From: JBCDGZ01 sp038750655
GTDB lineage: Bacteria; Bacteroidota; Bacteroidia; Chitinophagales; Saprospiraceae
Length of the DNA stretch: 64,000 nt
Assembly: GCA_038750655.1 (NCBI GenBank)
Contig: JBCDGZ010000001.1
Location: 88,200-152,199 of the forward strand
Reading direction: 5' to 3'
The position numbers were made by a program, and so were the translations under genes. Below the pieces are notes generated by a model, which was given only the letters and a program-made list of their open reading frames with translations, was not told the origin of the DNA and did not search any database. This document shows, one piece after another, positions 51,180 to 59,090 of this stretch. Numbering within the stretch: position 1 is the stretch's first letter; every line of letters begins with the position of its first letter.

Positions 51180-52678
51180 TCTTTCTCCTCACTAACCACA
51201 TTAATCCTTCTGGCCAAATCGCTAGGTACGCTCAATCGTTTATCGTTGATCATAATGACGATCTGATCCGTTTCTTTTTTTCGTATATAGAAGGGCGTAT
51301 CGGGCAGTAAGCCGAGCTTCCAAAGCTGGGAGGTGATGCGCTCATTGACTTGCTGCTGGGCGATACGAGCCTGTGATTGGATGTGCAATTGCAGCATGGA
51401 TTGAGGAGGGAGGCCTCGTTTGACAGGGATGGGGGAGCCGTGCGGATCGGTGGTGGGGAAGCCCAGTTCGCGATCCACTTCGTCCAGCATTTCCTCAGTC
51501 AGCAGGTGTTCGAACTTTTCGGCATCCTCGTGAATTTGTCCTTCATTCAAACCAATTCGATTGACCAGATAGGTCTCCCAAAGGCGGTGGGCCCGCACCA
51601 GCCGCTGCGCCTCCTCCCGACCCTTCGGCGTCAGCATCAGCTTAGCACTAGCATTACTAAAGAATCCTTGCACCTCCAAAGTGCGCAGATGCTGCCTCAG
51701 CCGGCGCATGCTGAACCCCAATTGGTTATGCAATTTGTCTAGATTTAATTCTTCTTTATCCTGTAGGCGGAGCGCCTGCTTGAGGGTATCTTCTATCTGG
51801 ATTTTCCGGCGGAGCTTTTGCCGTTGGATGGTACGGAATAAAAGGCCTTTTTGGGGAGCAAACAACACCGCCAGCAGGTAAAAGAGAGTTGCTGTGACGG
51901 TCATCGCTGGCCCCGGAGGAGCGTTGAAAAGGTAGGACAAACAGAAGCCTAGCACGGCAGAAGTCAGCCCGATGAGCGCGGAGATTAAAATGACTTGTTG
52001 CAATCGATTGGAGAGCAGTAGTGCTGTGGAGGGAGGGGTGATGAGCATGGCGACCACTAGGATGACGCCGACGATTTGCAGGGAGGCCACTACGGAGAGG
52101 GCCAACAAAAACATCATAAAATAATGGACAACTTGAACAGATATACCCATAGTACGGGCAATAACGGGCTGAAAAGTTGTCGCAAAAAGATAGCGATAAA
52201 AAACTGCCACGCTGAACAGCACAATCAGATTGGCCGTGGCTGAAAGGTAGAGATCGGTGTCGCCAACGGTCAGTACATTTCCAAAAAGAAAATCCTCCAA
52301 ATCAAGGTGCACTCCCTCTTCTCCCTTGCTGATCCGAGAAATTCCAATAACACCAATAGAAAACATCGTCGTAAAGGCAATGCCAATCGCAGAATCCCCC
52401 TTGGTCTGGGTGTTGCGTTCAATCCACGTAATGGCGAAGGCTGTCAGCAAGCCAGCTACCGCCGCCCAAATGTTGAACATCAAATCATTGTGTCCCCAAA
52501 TGATAAAGGCAAATACTACCCCCGGCAGTACCGAATGGGCCATCGCATCACCGATCAGCGCCATATTGCGCAGCACAATGAAGCAGCCAAAAACACCACA
52601 CATGATGCCTACCGTAGTGGAGGTCACTAGTGCCCGGATGACGAAGGGCTCTTGAAGGATTTCTAAAAACTCTGCCAT
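51176..52678 (-). CDS. Metal ABC permease fused to DtxR/MntR-type regulator and FeoA domain
   Basis: Residues 1 to about 285 of this 500-residue protein are a ZnuB/MntB-type permease with about eight helices (TTVGIMCGVFGCFIVLRNMA, MFLLALSVVASLQIVGVILV). Residues about 292-355 form a winged helix (KLHNQLGFSMRRLRQHLRTL), and about 356-420 match the DtxR/MntR dimer and metal-binding region, retaining His364, Glu387, Glu390 and His391. Residues about 430-500 resemble a FeoA/SH3-like domain. No cognate ATPase or binding protein gene is adjacent. It could import Mn, Zn or Fe while reporting metal to its own cytoplasmic domain; whether that domain binds DNA is unknown. It has its own promoter at 52701-52731. 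Confidence 0.88.
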   Translation of the reverse strand: MAEFLEILQEPFVIRALVTSTTVGIMCGVFGCFIVLRNMALIGDAMAHSVLPGVVFAFIIWGHNDLMFNIWAAVAGLLTAFAITWIERNTQTKGDSAIGIAFTTMFSIGVIGISRISKGEEGVHLDLEDFLFGNVLTVGDTDLYLSATANLIVLFSVAVFYRYLFATTFQPVIARTMGISVQVVHYFMMFLLALSVVASLQIVGVILVVAMLITPPSTALLLSNRLQQVILISALIGLTSAVLGFCLSYLFNAPPGPAMTVTATLFYLLAVLFAPQKGLLFRTIQRQKLRRKIQIEDTLKQALRLQDKEELNLDKLHNQLGFSMRRLRQHLRTLEVQGFFSNASAKLMLTPKGREEAQRLVRAHRLWETYLVNRIGLNEGQIHEDAEKFEHLLTEEMLDEVDRELGFPTTDPHGSPIPVKRGLPPQSMLQLHIQSQARIAQQQVNERITSQLWKLGLLPDTPFYIRKKETDQIVIMINDKRLSVPSDLARRINVVSEEKD

Positions 52679-52700
52679 AGCTGCGGAATTCGGTCAGTAG

Positions 52701-52731
52701 CAAAGATAAAATATTCTTAGAAGCTATCAAA
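52701..52731 (-). promoter_or_regulatory. Promoter of metal permease-regulator gene
   Basis: On the minus strand TTTG (complement of 52728-52731), 19 bases, then TATCTTTG (complement of 52701-52708) matches the Bacteroidota consensus in sequence and spacing. Transcription would start near 52694, 16 bases before the ATG at 52678. Confidence 0.72.
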
Positions 52732-52736
52732 GAAAA

Positions 52737-52756
52737 TTTTTAAGCGAGTCTAAAAA
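52737..52756. promoter_or_regulatory. Element resembling the Lol-operon palindrome
   Basis: TTTTTA, six bases (AGCGAG), then TCTAAAAA has the same outer arms and spacing as the palindrome at 30895-30914. It sits in the same place, five bases upstream of a -33 box. It may be a shared regulator site or merely a pair of A/T tracts boosting the promoter. Confidence 0.4.
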
Positions 52757-52775
52757 TAAGCCTGGTGCTTATTTT
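52753..52775 (-). terminator. Terminator overlapping the ppx stop codon
   Basis: AAAATAAGC (52753-52761) and GCTTATTTT (52767-52775) pair perfectly around a five-base loop. On the minus strand the stem begins inside the last codons of the Ppx/GppA gene, includes its TAA stop, and is followed by T residues. Confidence 0.75.
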
Positions 52776-53704
52776 GTCTTTGGATGTTGATCGGATTGAA
52801 TCAGCTCGGTCAGCATCCCTTCTTTCATGGCGTAGGCGGAGACCAGTATGGTTTTGATCCGGGCGATTCGAAGGATATAATTGATGAGGATCAGGGCGAC
52901 GATGATCATATCAGCCCGGGTATCGGGCACTTCCTGCATCGCCAGCCGCTCGGCCAGTGTGGAGTTGCGCAGTTGCTGATAGAAGACCGGGAACCGGTCG
53001 GCAGGGATTTGGGCGTAGAGGGGCGTTGTTTTGTTAGGGGCGAGGATATTTTCGAGTACATCAAAAGTGCCAGAGGCGCCGATGAGGGTAGGAGGGGGCT
53101 GTTGTTGCAGGGTTTGGCGCAGCGGTTCTAGGGTTTGGTGGATAAAGGCTTCGGTGGCTTCGATTTCGGCGGGAGCGATGGGATCGCTGTGGTGGAATCG
53201 CTGAAAGAGGATGGCCACTCCGATGGGAAAGCTTTGTGCCCAAAGGATTTGCCCTTTTTGGGCGAGGATAAACTCAACGCTGCCGCCGCCGATGTCCATG
53301 ATCAGCGAGGGGCCGGCCTGCGGGGGGACGGCGCGCGTGGCCCCGAGGTGAATCAATCGGGCTTCCTCTTCTCCGCTGATGATCTCGATGTCCAGTCCAG
53401 TGAGGGCCCGGGCTTGTTGGATGAAGTCCTGGCTGTTGGAGGCCGTACGGAGGCCGGCGGTGCCGAAGGCTTTGACGGCCTGCACTTCAAAGTGTTCGAG
53501 GCGTTCTTTGAAAAAAACGAGGGCGTCCAGGCCTCTTTGGAAGGGGGCTTCGCCGATGGTATGAATGCCGGCCTCGGCCAGCTTGATGAAGATGCGGTGT
53601 CGAAACAGTTCTTCGAAGCTGCCGTCGGCCCGAGGGGCAACAATCAGCAGGTGAAAAGTATTGGTGCCGAGGTCGATGACCCCGTATTTCGGTGACTGAG
53701 GCAT
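52769..53704 (-). CDS. Ppx/GppA-family exopolyphosphatase
   Basis: This 311-residue protein belongs to the ASKHA phosphotransferase fold, with phosphate 1 motif VIDLGTNTFHLLIV, the Ser/Thr-rich loop around AFGTAGLRTASNSQDF, phosphate 2 motif LIMDIGGGSVEFIL and adenosine-like motif LIGASGTFDVLEN. It would degrade polyphosphate or (p)ppGpp in the cytoplasm. It corresponds to the short Ppx type lacking the C-terminal HD-like domain of enteric enzymes. It follows the lipoprotein gene at 53727 by 22 bases, so the two may share a message, which ends at the terminator overlapping its stop codon. Confidence 0.9.
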   Translation of the reverse strand: MPQSPKYGVIDLGTNTFHLLIVAPRADGSFEELFRHRIFIKLAEAGIHTIGEAPFQRGLDALVFFKERLEHFEVQAVKAFGTAGLRTASNSQDFIQQARALTGLDIEIISGEEEARLIHLGATRAVPPQAGPSLIMDIGGGSVEFILAQKGQILWAQSFPIGVAILFQRFHHSDPIAPAEIEATEAFIHQTLEPLRQTLQQQPPPTLIGASGTFDVLENILAPNKTTPLYAQIPADRFPVFYQQLRNSTLAERLAMQEVPDTRADMIIVALILINYILRIARIKTILVSAYAMKEGMLTELIQSDQHPKTK

Positions 53705-53726
53705 AGCGGATGGTCCTACACGGCCC

Positions 53727-54215
53727 TTATTGAGTAGGCTGGCCTTTAGCCCGGTTGATCAAATCGCCCAGAAACTTGATGCCATTGGGATGCATCAGGT
53801 TACCGTAGGTGGGCTTATTGTCTTTAAGAAAAACAAATTGGGCACAACCATTGGGCGCAAAATACAACTCTGCTTCCATAAGAATTTCTCCCTGGCTTTG
53901 GAAGGCCACCCGTCCGATCGATTTGCAGCCCGGATTGGTTGGAGCAGGCTTGACATCGATATAACTCAAGGCAGACTGGATGCTGGCCGGATCGTTGAAA
54001 CTCATACTCATGGGCAGCTGATAGAATAGGTAATCGATATAGTCACATTTTGTGGCCAAAATCCTGCCCTCATCCATTGGCAAGACAGGGTAAGTTGCGA
54101 CCTCCTGCGCTGCGACAGGGGCGGTCCCCGCAGCATTCGATGAGGACTCTGTATTGGAATTACAAGCTAGCAGAAATAGGGGGAGGAGTAATACAAGTAC
54201 GTTAATGTGTCTCAT
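53727..54215 (-). CDS. Lipoprotein, family not recognised
   Basis: This 162-residue protein has a lipoprotein signal (MRHINVLVLLLPLFLLAC, Cys18) followed by a Ser/Asn-rich linker. The mature part has short alternating strands (DEGRILATKCDYIDYLFY, RVAFQSQGEILMEAELYF, GCAQFVFLKDNKPTYGNLM) and three cysteines. No domain is recognised. It is upstream of the Ppx/GppA gene on the same strand, with a 22-base gap. Confidence 0.72.
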   Translation of the reverse strand: MRHINVLVLLLPLFLLACNSNTESSSNAAGTAPVAAQEVATYPVLPMDEGRILATKCDYIDYLFYQLPMSMSFNDPASIQSALSYIDVKPAPTNPGCKSIGRVAFQSQGEILMEAELYFAPNGCAQFVFLKDNKPTYGNLMHPNGIKFLGDLINRAKGQPTQ

Positions 54216-54248
54216 AATTAGGGTTTTAGCAAGCCTGGTGCTTACTTA

Positions 54249-54902
54249 TTAAAACATATACATGGTCTGAAAAGTCAGGTACTTACTGATCATCGTTCGA
54301 GCATTCGGCGTAGTATCGTCGGGTTTGAAAATGGGGGTGAGCGATCGCGACCAGCGGACTGAAAATCCAATGTTTCGGGTGGCAAAGAAGGAAGCACCAA
54401 TTACAATACTGACATCATTTCGCCTAAAAAAATCACCCAATGCAACCAGATCAGAGTTGGGGGCCTCGTCCTCAATCTCGGTGTTGAGTAGTCGAGCATA
54501 GGAGAAACCACCGCTGATTTGTACTTTGTAGTAAGCCTCATCGTCATCTCCGTACAACCAGTCTTTGTAATTGTAGAGCACAGGGACCTCTACGTAATTG
54601 ATCCTGATCTTGAAAGGGATAAAAGTAGACCCTAGCGAAAGCTCCGATTGACTACCTTTCTGCGAATACAGCAACTCGATGCTCAGATCCGTCCGATCAG
54701 TGATGTAGGCGGTGGCCCGGACGCCGGCCGATAGCCCCAGTTTATTATAGCCCGCCGAGCGATCCCCGTCAATCTGAGCGGCATTTAAGCCGACGATGGG
54801 GCCGGCACTGAAGCGCTGTGCGATGGCCGGTTGCAATAATAGCAGGAACAGTATAGCCGAAAGTAAGCGGAGTCCGAATGGTGTAGGTAAAGGTGAATTC
54901 AT
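54249..54902 (-). CDS. PorT-like outer-membrane beta-barrel protein (copy 1)
   Basis: The ATG at 54902 opens a signal peptide (MNSPLPTPFGLRLLSAILFL to PAIAQ); the upstream part of the frame is not coding-like. The 217-residue product carries the motif RFSAGPIVGLNAAQIDGD followed by eight or so amphipathic strands (LSAGVRATAYITDRTDLSIE, INYVEVPVLYNYK) and ends LTFQTMYMF, typical of outer_membrane_beta-barrel (OMP_b-brl_2/PorT-like) proteins. It lies 100 bases after a paralogue with the same plan. A role is not known; such proteins often assist surface complexes. Confidence 0.82.
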   Translation of the reverse strand: MNSPLPTPFGLRLLSAILFLLLLQPAIAQRFSAGPIVGLNAAQIDGDRSAGYNKLGLSAGVRATAYITDRTDLSIELLYSQKGSQSELSLGSTFIPFKIRINYVEVPVLYNYKDWLYGDDDEAYYKVQISGGFSYARLLNTEIEDEAPNSDLVALGDFFRRNDVSIVIGASFFATRNIGFSVRWSRSLTPIFKPDDTTPNARTMISKYLTFQTMYMF

Positions 54903-55002
54903 CACTTCATCAAAAGATTTTCGTAAGATCAACAGCGAATGCCAAGCTCCTGTTCTGCCCTTCGACAAGAGGAGCATTATTTTATCACTACTATAAGGTC
55001 AA

Positions 55003-55662
55003 TCAGAACATATATATTGCCCTGCCGGACACCAGATAGCTACGCAGCAGGCGCAGCTCATTATCGTCCGGAAGTGGGGTTTCATCAACATCGAAGATTA
55101 AATTCGTCGAAAGGGACACGCGTACCCCTAGCCCAATGTGGTGGTCGAGGTAGTAGGTGTAGCCTATCAGGGCACTAAAATCACTTTTATTAAACAAATC
55201 AACAGCATCTGTAAAGTTAATATCGTCGCCCGTATTTTCCTCAATCTCCGTACCGATCAATCGACCAATAGATACCCCAAAGCTGTATTGACTGCGGAAC
55301 AAGTCTTTTTCTTTAGAGTAGCCGCCAAGATAATTGAAGAGGATGGGAACGAGCATATAGTTGAGGTTGATTTTTTGGACTTTATCCCTCGAAATATTTT
55401 GAGGATCCTCAAATCTGCTGCCCTTCTGACTTAGCAAAATCTCTGTACTGATTTCTACCCGGGGGCTAATGATCGCCACTCCACGCACACCGACATGTAA
55501 ACCGAATTTATCGAAGCCCTGGTACTGATCTCCGTCGAGTTGAGAGAGGTTGAATCCTGCGATTAAGCCGGCCTTAAATCGCTGATCTTGTGCATTAATT
55601 TGCGTGATACTGAACAGCGCCAATAGGAGGAACGTTGTACTTCGGTAGAAGAATGTACTCAT
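55003..55662 (-). CDS. PorT-like outer-membrane beta-barrel protein (copy 2)
   Basis: This 219-residue paralogue of the following gene has a signal peptide (MSTFFYRSTTFLLLALFSIT to NAQ), the same RFKAGLIAGFNLSQLDGDQYQ motif, GLHVGVRGVAI, the barrel strand INLNYMLVPILFNY and the ending SGRAIYMF. It was probably created by tandem duplication with copy 1 and then diverged considerably in the loops. The start at 55662 directly precedes the hydrophobic segment. No clear promoter was found upstream. Confidence 0.82.
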   Translation of the reverse strand: MSTFFYRSTTFLLLALFSITQINAQDQRFKAGLIAGFNLSQLDGDQYQGFDKFGLHVGVRGVAIISPRVEISTEILLSQKGSRFEDPQNISRDKVQKINLNYMLVPILFNYLGGYSKEKDLFRSQYSFGVSIGRLIGTEIEENTGDDINFTDAVDLFNKSDFSALIGYTYYLDHHIGLGVRVSLSTNLIFDVDETPLPDDNELRLLRSYLVSGRAIYMF

Positions 55663-55826
55663 ATTAATATTTTATGAAGAGGTTGGCGGCTTTTAGTTAT
55701 TTTGCGATCTTTGCTATCCGAGTAGATTTACTCCGCTCGCCTGCTCAAGATACAACTGCTTTGCCGAATAAAAGAATATTTTCTAAAAACTGCTTGTAAT
55801 AATGTAAGCTGGAATACACAGAAAAA

Positions 55827-56165
55827 ATGTTCAAATACACCAAATATACCCTCAAGAAGATCGAAGAATTATTTTCTGAGTTGAAATACACCATCCGCTA
55901 CGAACGCGGCAACTTTCAGTCGGGCTATTGCATCGTTGAGAACCGTCGTATCGCCGTTATCAACAAATTCTTCGATACCGAAGCGCGCATCAATTGCCTA
56001 CTCGAAATTCTTGGGACCATAAGAGTAGAAGAGCATAGCCTGACGGAAAAAACGGCCGCATTCTACAAGAAACTCAGCAAGCTGATGGATCAGGATCAGG
56101 AAGTAACCGATACGAAAGAATCAAAAGAGGAAACGATTGTAGAATCTGAAGTCAAGAATGCCTGA
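55827..56165 (+). CDS. Small conserved Bacteroidota protein of unknown function
   Basis: This 112-residue protein begins MFKYTKYTLKKIEELFSELKY and has an alpha-beta pattern (YTIRYERGNFQSGYCIVENR, RRIAVINKFFDTEARINCLL), with a charged low-complexity tail (KESKEETIVESE). It is cytoplasmic. I recall similar unnamed proteins encoded beside metallo-beta-lactamase-fold hydrolase genes in this phylum. Here the hydrolase follows almost immediately and its reading frame is open back into this gene, so the two are likely translationally coupled. Confidence 0.72.
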   Translation: MFKYTKYTLKKIEELFSELKYTIRYERGNFQSGYCIVENRRIAVINKFFDTEARINCLLEILGTIRVEEHSLTEKTAAFYKKLSKLMDQDQEVTDTKESKEETIVESEVKNA

Positions 56166-56188
56166 TCATCGAACTCAACATTACTATA

Positions 56189-56950
56189 TTGGGCACAGGT
56201 ACTTCGCAGGGCGTACCCATTATCGCCTGCAATTGCAAGGTCTGTACCTCTGAGGATCAACGCGATAAGCGGCTGCGTTGTTCAATCTTGCTCACCCTAA
56301 ATCAGAAAAACGTCGTCATCGATGCCGGGCCTGATTTTCGACAGCAAATGCTGCGGACTGGAGTCCGTTCTCTAGAGGCTGTCCTTTTAACACACGAACA
56401 CAACGATCATGTCATCGGACTGGACGACGTTCGTCCTTTCAACTTTCGGCAGCGGCAAGCTATGCCCATCTATGCCGTTCCCAGAGTGCAAAAAGAGGTC
56501 AAAAGCCGCTTTTCCTATGTATTCCAACCTTCTCCTTACCCCGGTGCGCCCAATCTGGAACTCAAGCATATGGACAAATCCCAGCCCTTCGAAATTGCAG
56601 GAATGCATTTTCAGCCCATCGAAGTCATGCACGGCAAAATGCCCGTTTTGGGGTTTAGAGTAGGGGACTTTACCTATATTACAGATGCTAAAACCATCAG
56701 TCCTGAAGAACTAGACAAAGTACGAGGCACTCGACTGCTGGTGCTCAATGCCTTGCATCACAAAGAACACCACTCGCATTTGAACCTTGAACAAGCTTTA
56801 GCCATTATTAATGAAGTACAACCGGAGCAAGCCTACTTGACCCACATCAGTCACCAAATGGGGCGTCATGATGAAATCAGTGAGCTGCTGCCGCCGGGAG
56901 TCGCCCTGGCCTACGACGGCCTGCGCCTCCAAACCAACATCAACCGCTAA
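56189..56950 (+). CDS. MBL-fold metallo-hydrolase, PhnP-like
   Basis: This protein of about 253 residues has the metallo-beta-lactamase motif LLTHEHNDHVIGLDDV, metal-site segments VMHGKMPVLGF, FTYITDAK and LNALHHKEHHSHLNLEQAL, and a C-terminal LTHISHQMGRHDEI. A Cys cluster (CNCKVC) lies near the N-terminus, as in PhnP relatives. The family usually begins with a strand ending ILGTGTSQG. The TTG at 56189 starts just at LGTGTSQG, while the open frame continues upstream (LIIELNITILGTG) with no ATG. A CTG at 56162 or another non-standard codon may be the real start. It is probably a phosphodiesterase; the substrate is unknown. Confidence 0.85.
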   Translation: MGTGTSQGVPIIACNCKVCTSEDQRDKRLRCSILLTLNQKNVVIDAGPDFRQQMLRTGVRSLEAVLLTHEHNDHVIGLDDVRPFNFRQRQAMPIYAVPRVQKEVKSRFSYVFQPSPYPGAPNLELKHMDKSQPFEIAGMHFQPIEVMHGKMPVLGFRVGDFTYITDAKTISPEELDKVRGTRLLVLNALHHKEHHSHLNLEQALAIINEVQPEQAYLTHISHQMGRHDEISELLPPGVALAYDGLRLQTNINR

Positions 56951-56988
56951 TTCCTCAAAGGATATTGGCCTCAATCACCCCAACCACT

Positions 56989-59052
56989 ATGAAAAATAGG
57001 AACCGCCTTAGTGAGGAAACGAGTCCCTACCTCCTTCAGCATGCTACCAATCCTGTCGACTGGTATGCCTGGAAGCCCGAAGCTTTCGAAAAAGCCAAAG
57101 CCGAGGACAAACCCATTCTGGTCAGTATCGGCTATTCTACTTGTCACTGGTGCCATGTGATGGAGCGCGAATCCTTCGAAAGCGAAGAGATTGCGGCCTA
57201 CATGAACGAACATTTTGTCAACATCAAGGTAGATCGCGAGGAGCGCCCCGATGTTGACCACATCTATATGGAAGCCTGTCAGGCCCTCAGCGGCTCCGGC
57301 GGCTGGCCCCTTAACTGCTTCCTCACCCCCGACGGGCGCCCCTTCTACGCGGGCACCTACTTCCCGCCCAAGCAGGCTTACAATCGCCCCTCTTGGCTAC
57401 AACTGCTGCACAACATCTCCAAGGCTTACCAAACCAAGCGCGACGTAGTCGAAGAGCAAGCTGAGCGGCTACTGTCCCACATCCGTAAGGCCGACGAGGC
57501 CCTGGTGCGTGATGCCATTACCGATACGTCCGCGGAGACTTATTTTTCTACCCAATACCTTCAACAGCTCTTCAAGCGCGCTGAGGAACGCTTTGATGCG
57601 GAGGAAGGGGGCTTTGGCGGTGCGCCCAAATTTCCGGGCAGTATGAGCATCCATTATCTACTCGATTATTCGGTACTCAACGATAGTCCGGCTGCGCGCG
57701 AGCATGCGCTGTTCTCGTTGGATAAGATGATCATGGGCGGCATCTACGATCAAATCGGTGGGGGCTTCGCCCGTTATGCGACTGATCGGGAGTGGCTGGT
57801 GCCCCATTTCGAGAAAATGCTCTACGACAATGCCCTACTGGTTAGCGTGCTGTCGCAGGCCTATAAGCTCACCGGCTTCCCCCGCTATGAAGCCACCATT
57901 GTGGAAACCCTGGACTTCATCGAACGCGAGATGACCAGCCCCGAAGGCGGTATCTACAGTGCGCTGGATGCTGATTCCGAAGGGGTAGAGGGTAAATTTT
58001 ACGTCTGGAACAAGTTGGAGGTAGAGGATGTACTAGGGCCGCAGGCCGATTGGTTTTGTGCTTTTTACGATGTGACGAACGACGGCAATTGGGAGGGGCA
58101 CAATATATTGCGGCGGCAGGCCTGGTTGGAAGACTTTGCGGAGGTGCAGGGGCTGGATTTGGCGGAGCTACGCGCTGCGCTTCCGGGCCTTAAGGCCACG
58201 CTGTTGGAGCACCGCGGGCAGCGCATTCGCCCGGGCTTGGATGACAAGATTCTGCTGCCTTGGAATGCTTTGCAATGCTCGGCTTATGCTCATGCCTTCC
58301 AGGCGCTGCAAAAGCCCGAGTATGGAAAGCGGGCGGTGGAATTAGCGGAGTTTATGCTGACGAAGTTCCGCAAGGAGGAAGAGGGATTGGCCTTGCTGCA
58401 TACTTATAAGGAGGGGCAGGCCCAGTACGATGCCTTTTTGGAAGACTATGCGCTGTTGATCGATGCGCTGTTGGCTGTATACAGCATCAACTGGGATACA
58501 CAGTGGATCGATAAGGCAGCGGCCTACACCGACTACGTCCTCGACCACTTTCTGGACCCAGAGAAGAGGTTGTTTTATGTTACTTCGGCCGAGCAGAAAG
58601 ACATTGTGATGCGCCGCAAGGACCTCTACGATTCGGCGACGCCATCGGGCAACTCGACGATGGTGGGCAATTTGCAGCAGCTGGGCTTGTTGCTGGATCG
58701 GGCGGACTATCGGGACTTGGCAGTGGAGATGTTGCTGACGATGGGAAAGACGATGAGTCGCTATCCGGTGTCTTTTGCGCGTTGGGTGAGCTGTGTGCTT
58801 CGGCAGGTGCATCCGCCGCAGGAGGTGGCCGTGGTAGGGCCGCAGGCGGGGGCGCTGGCCCAGCAGATCAATGCTTTGTTTGTGCCGGGTATGGTGGTTA
58901 TGGCCAGTGAGGAGGGGAATGAGAATTATCCGTTGTTGGCGGGCAAAAATGGAAACAGTGAGCCCCTTATCTACGTATGTAGGGCCTATAGTTGTCAGCG
59001 GCCCGTTGATACAATTGATGCCTTTAAAGCCCAGCTAGATACCGGGATTTAG
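56989..59052 (+). CDS. YyaL/DUF255 thioredoxin-domain protein
   Basis: The ATG at 56989 (MKNRNRLSEETSPYLLQHAT) is preferred over an upstream TTG. The 687-residue protein has an N-terminal thioredoxin-like domain with YSTCHWCHVMERESFE (CxxC) and DREERPDVDHIYM. A long alpha/alpha-barrel region resembling glycoside hydrolases follows (GGFGGAPKFPGSMSIHYLL, GGIYDQIGGGFARYATDREW, PHFEKMLYDNALL, DADSEGVEGKFYVW). This is the conserved SPATA20/YyaL family; its activity is not settled. It is co-directional with the metallo-hydrolase, 38 bases downstream of it. Confidence 0.92.
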   Translation: MKNRNRLSEETSPYLLQHATNPVDWYAWKPEAFEKAKAEDKPILVSIGYSTCHWCHVMERESFESEEIAAYMNEHFVNIKVDREERPDVDHIYMEACQALSGSGGWPLNCFLTPDGRPFYAGTYFPPKQAYNRPSWLQLLHNISKAYQTKRDVVEEQAERLLSHIRKADEALVRDAITDTSAETYFSTQYLQQLFKRAEERFDAEEGGFGGAPKFPGSMSIHYLLDYSVLNDSPAAREHALFSLDKMIMGGIYDQIGGGFARYATDREWLVPHFEKMLYDNALLVSVLSQAYKLTGFPRYEATIVETLDFIEREMTSPEGGIYSALDADSEGVEGKFYVWNKLEVEDVLGPQADWFCAFYDVTNDGNWEGHNILRRQAWLEDFAEVQGLDLAELRAALPGLKATLLEHRGQRIRPGLDDKILLPWNALQCSAYAHAFQALQKPEYGKRAVELAEFMLTKFRKEEEGLALLHTYKEGQAQYDAFLEDYALLIDALLAVYSINWDTQWIDKAAAYTDYVLDHFLDPEKRLFYVTSAEQKDIVMRRKDLYDSATPSGNSTMVGNLQQLGLLLDRADYRDLAVEMLLTMGKTMSRYPVSFARWVSCVLRQVHPPQEVAVVGPQAGALAQQINALFVPGMVVMASEEGNENYPLLAGKNGNSEPLIYVCRAYSCQRPVDTIDAFKAQLDTGI

Positions 59053-59090
59053 TGTATATTAGGGCCCACTAAGCTTAATCTGTTCACTAT

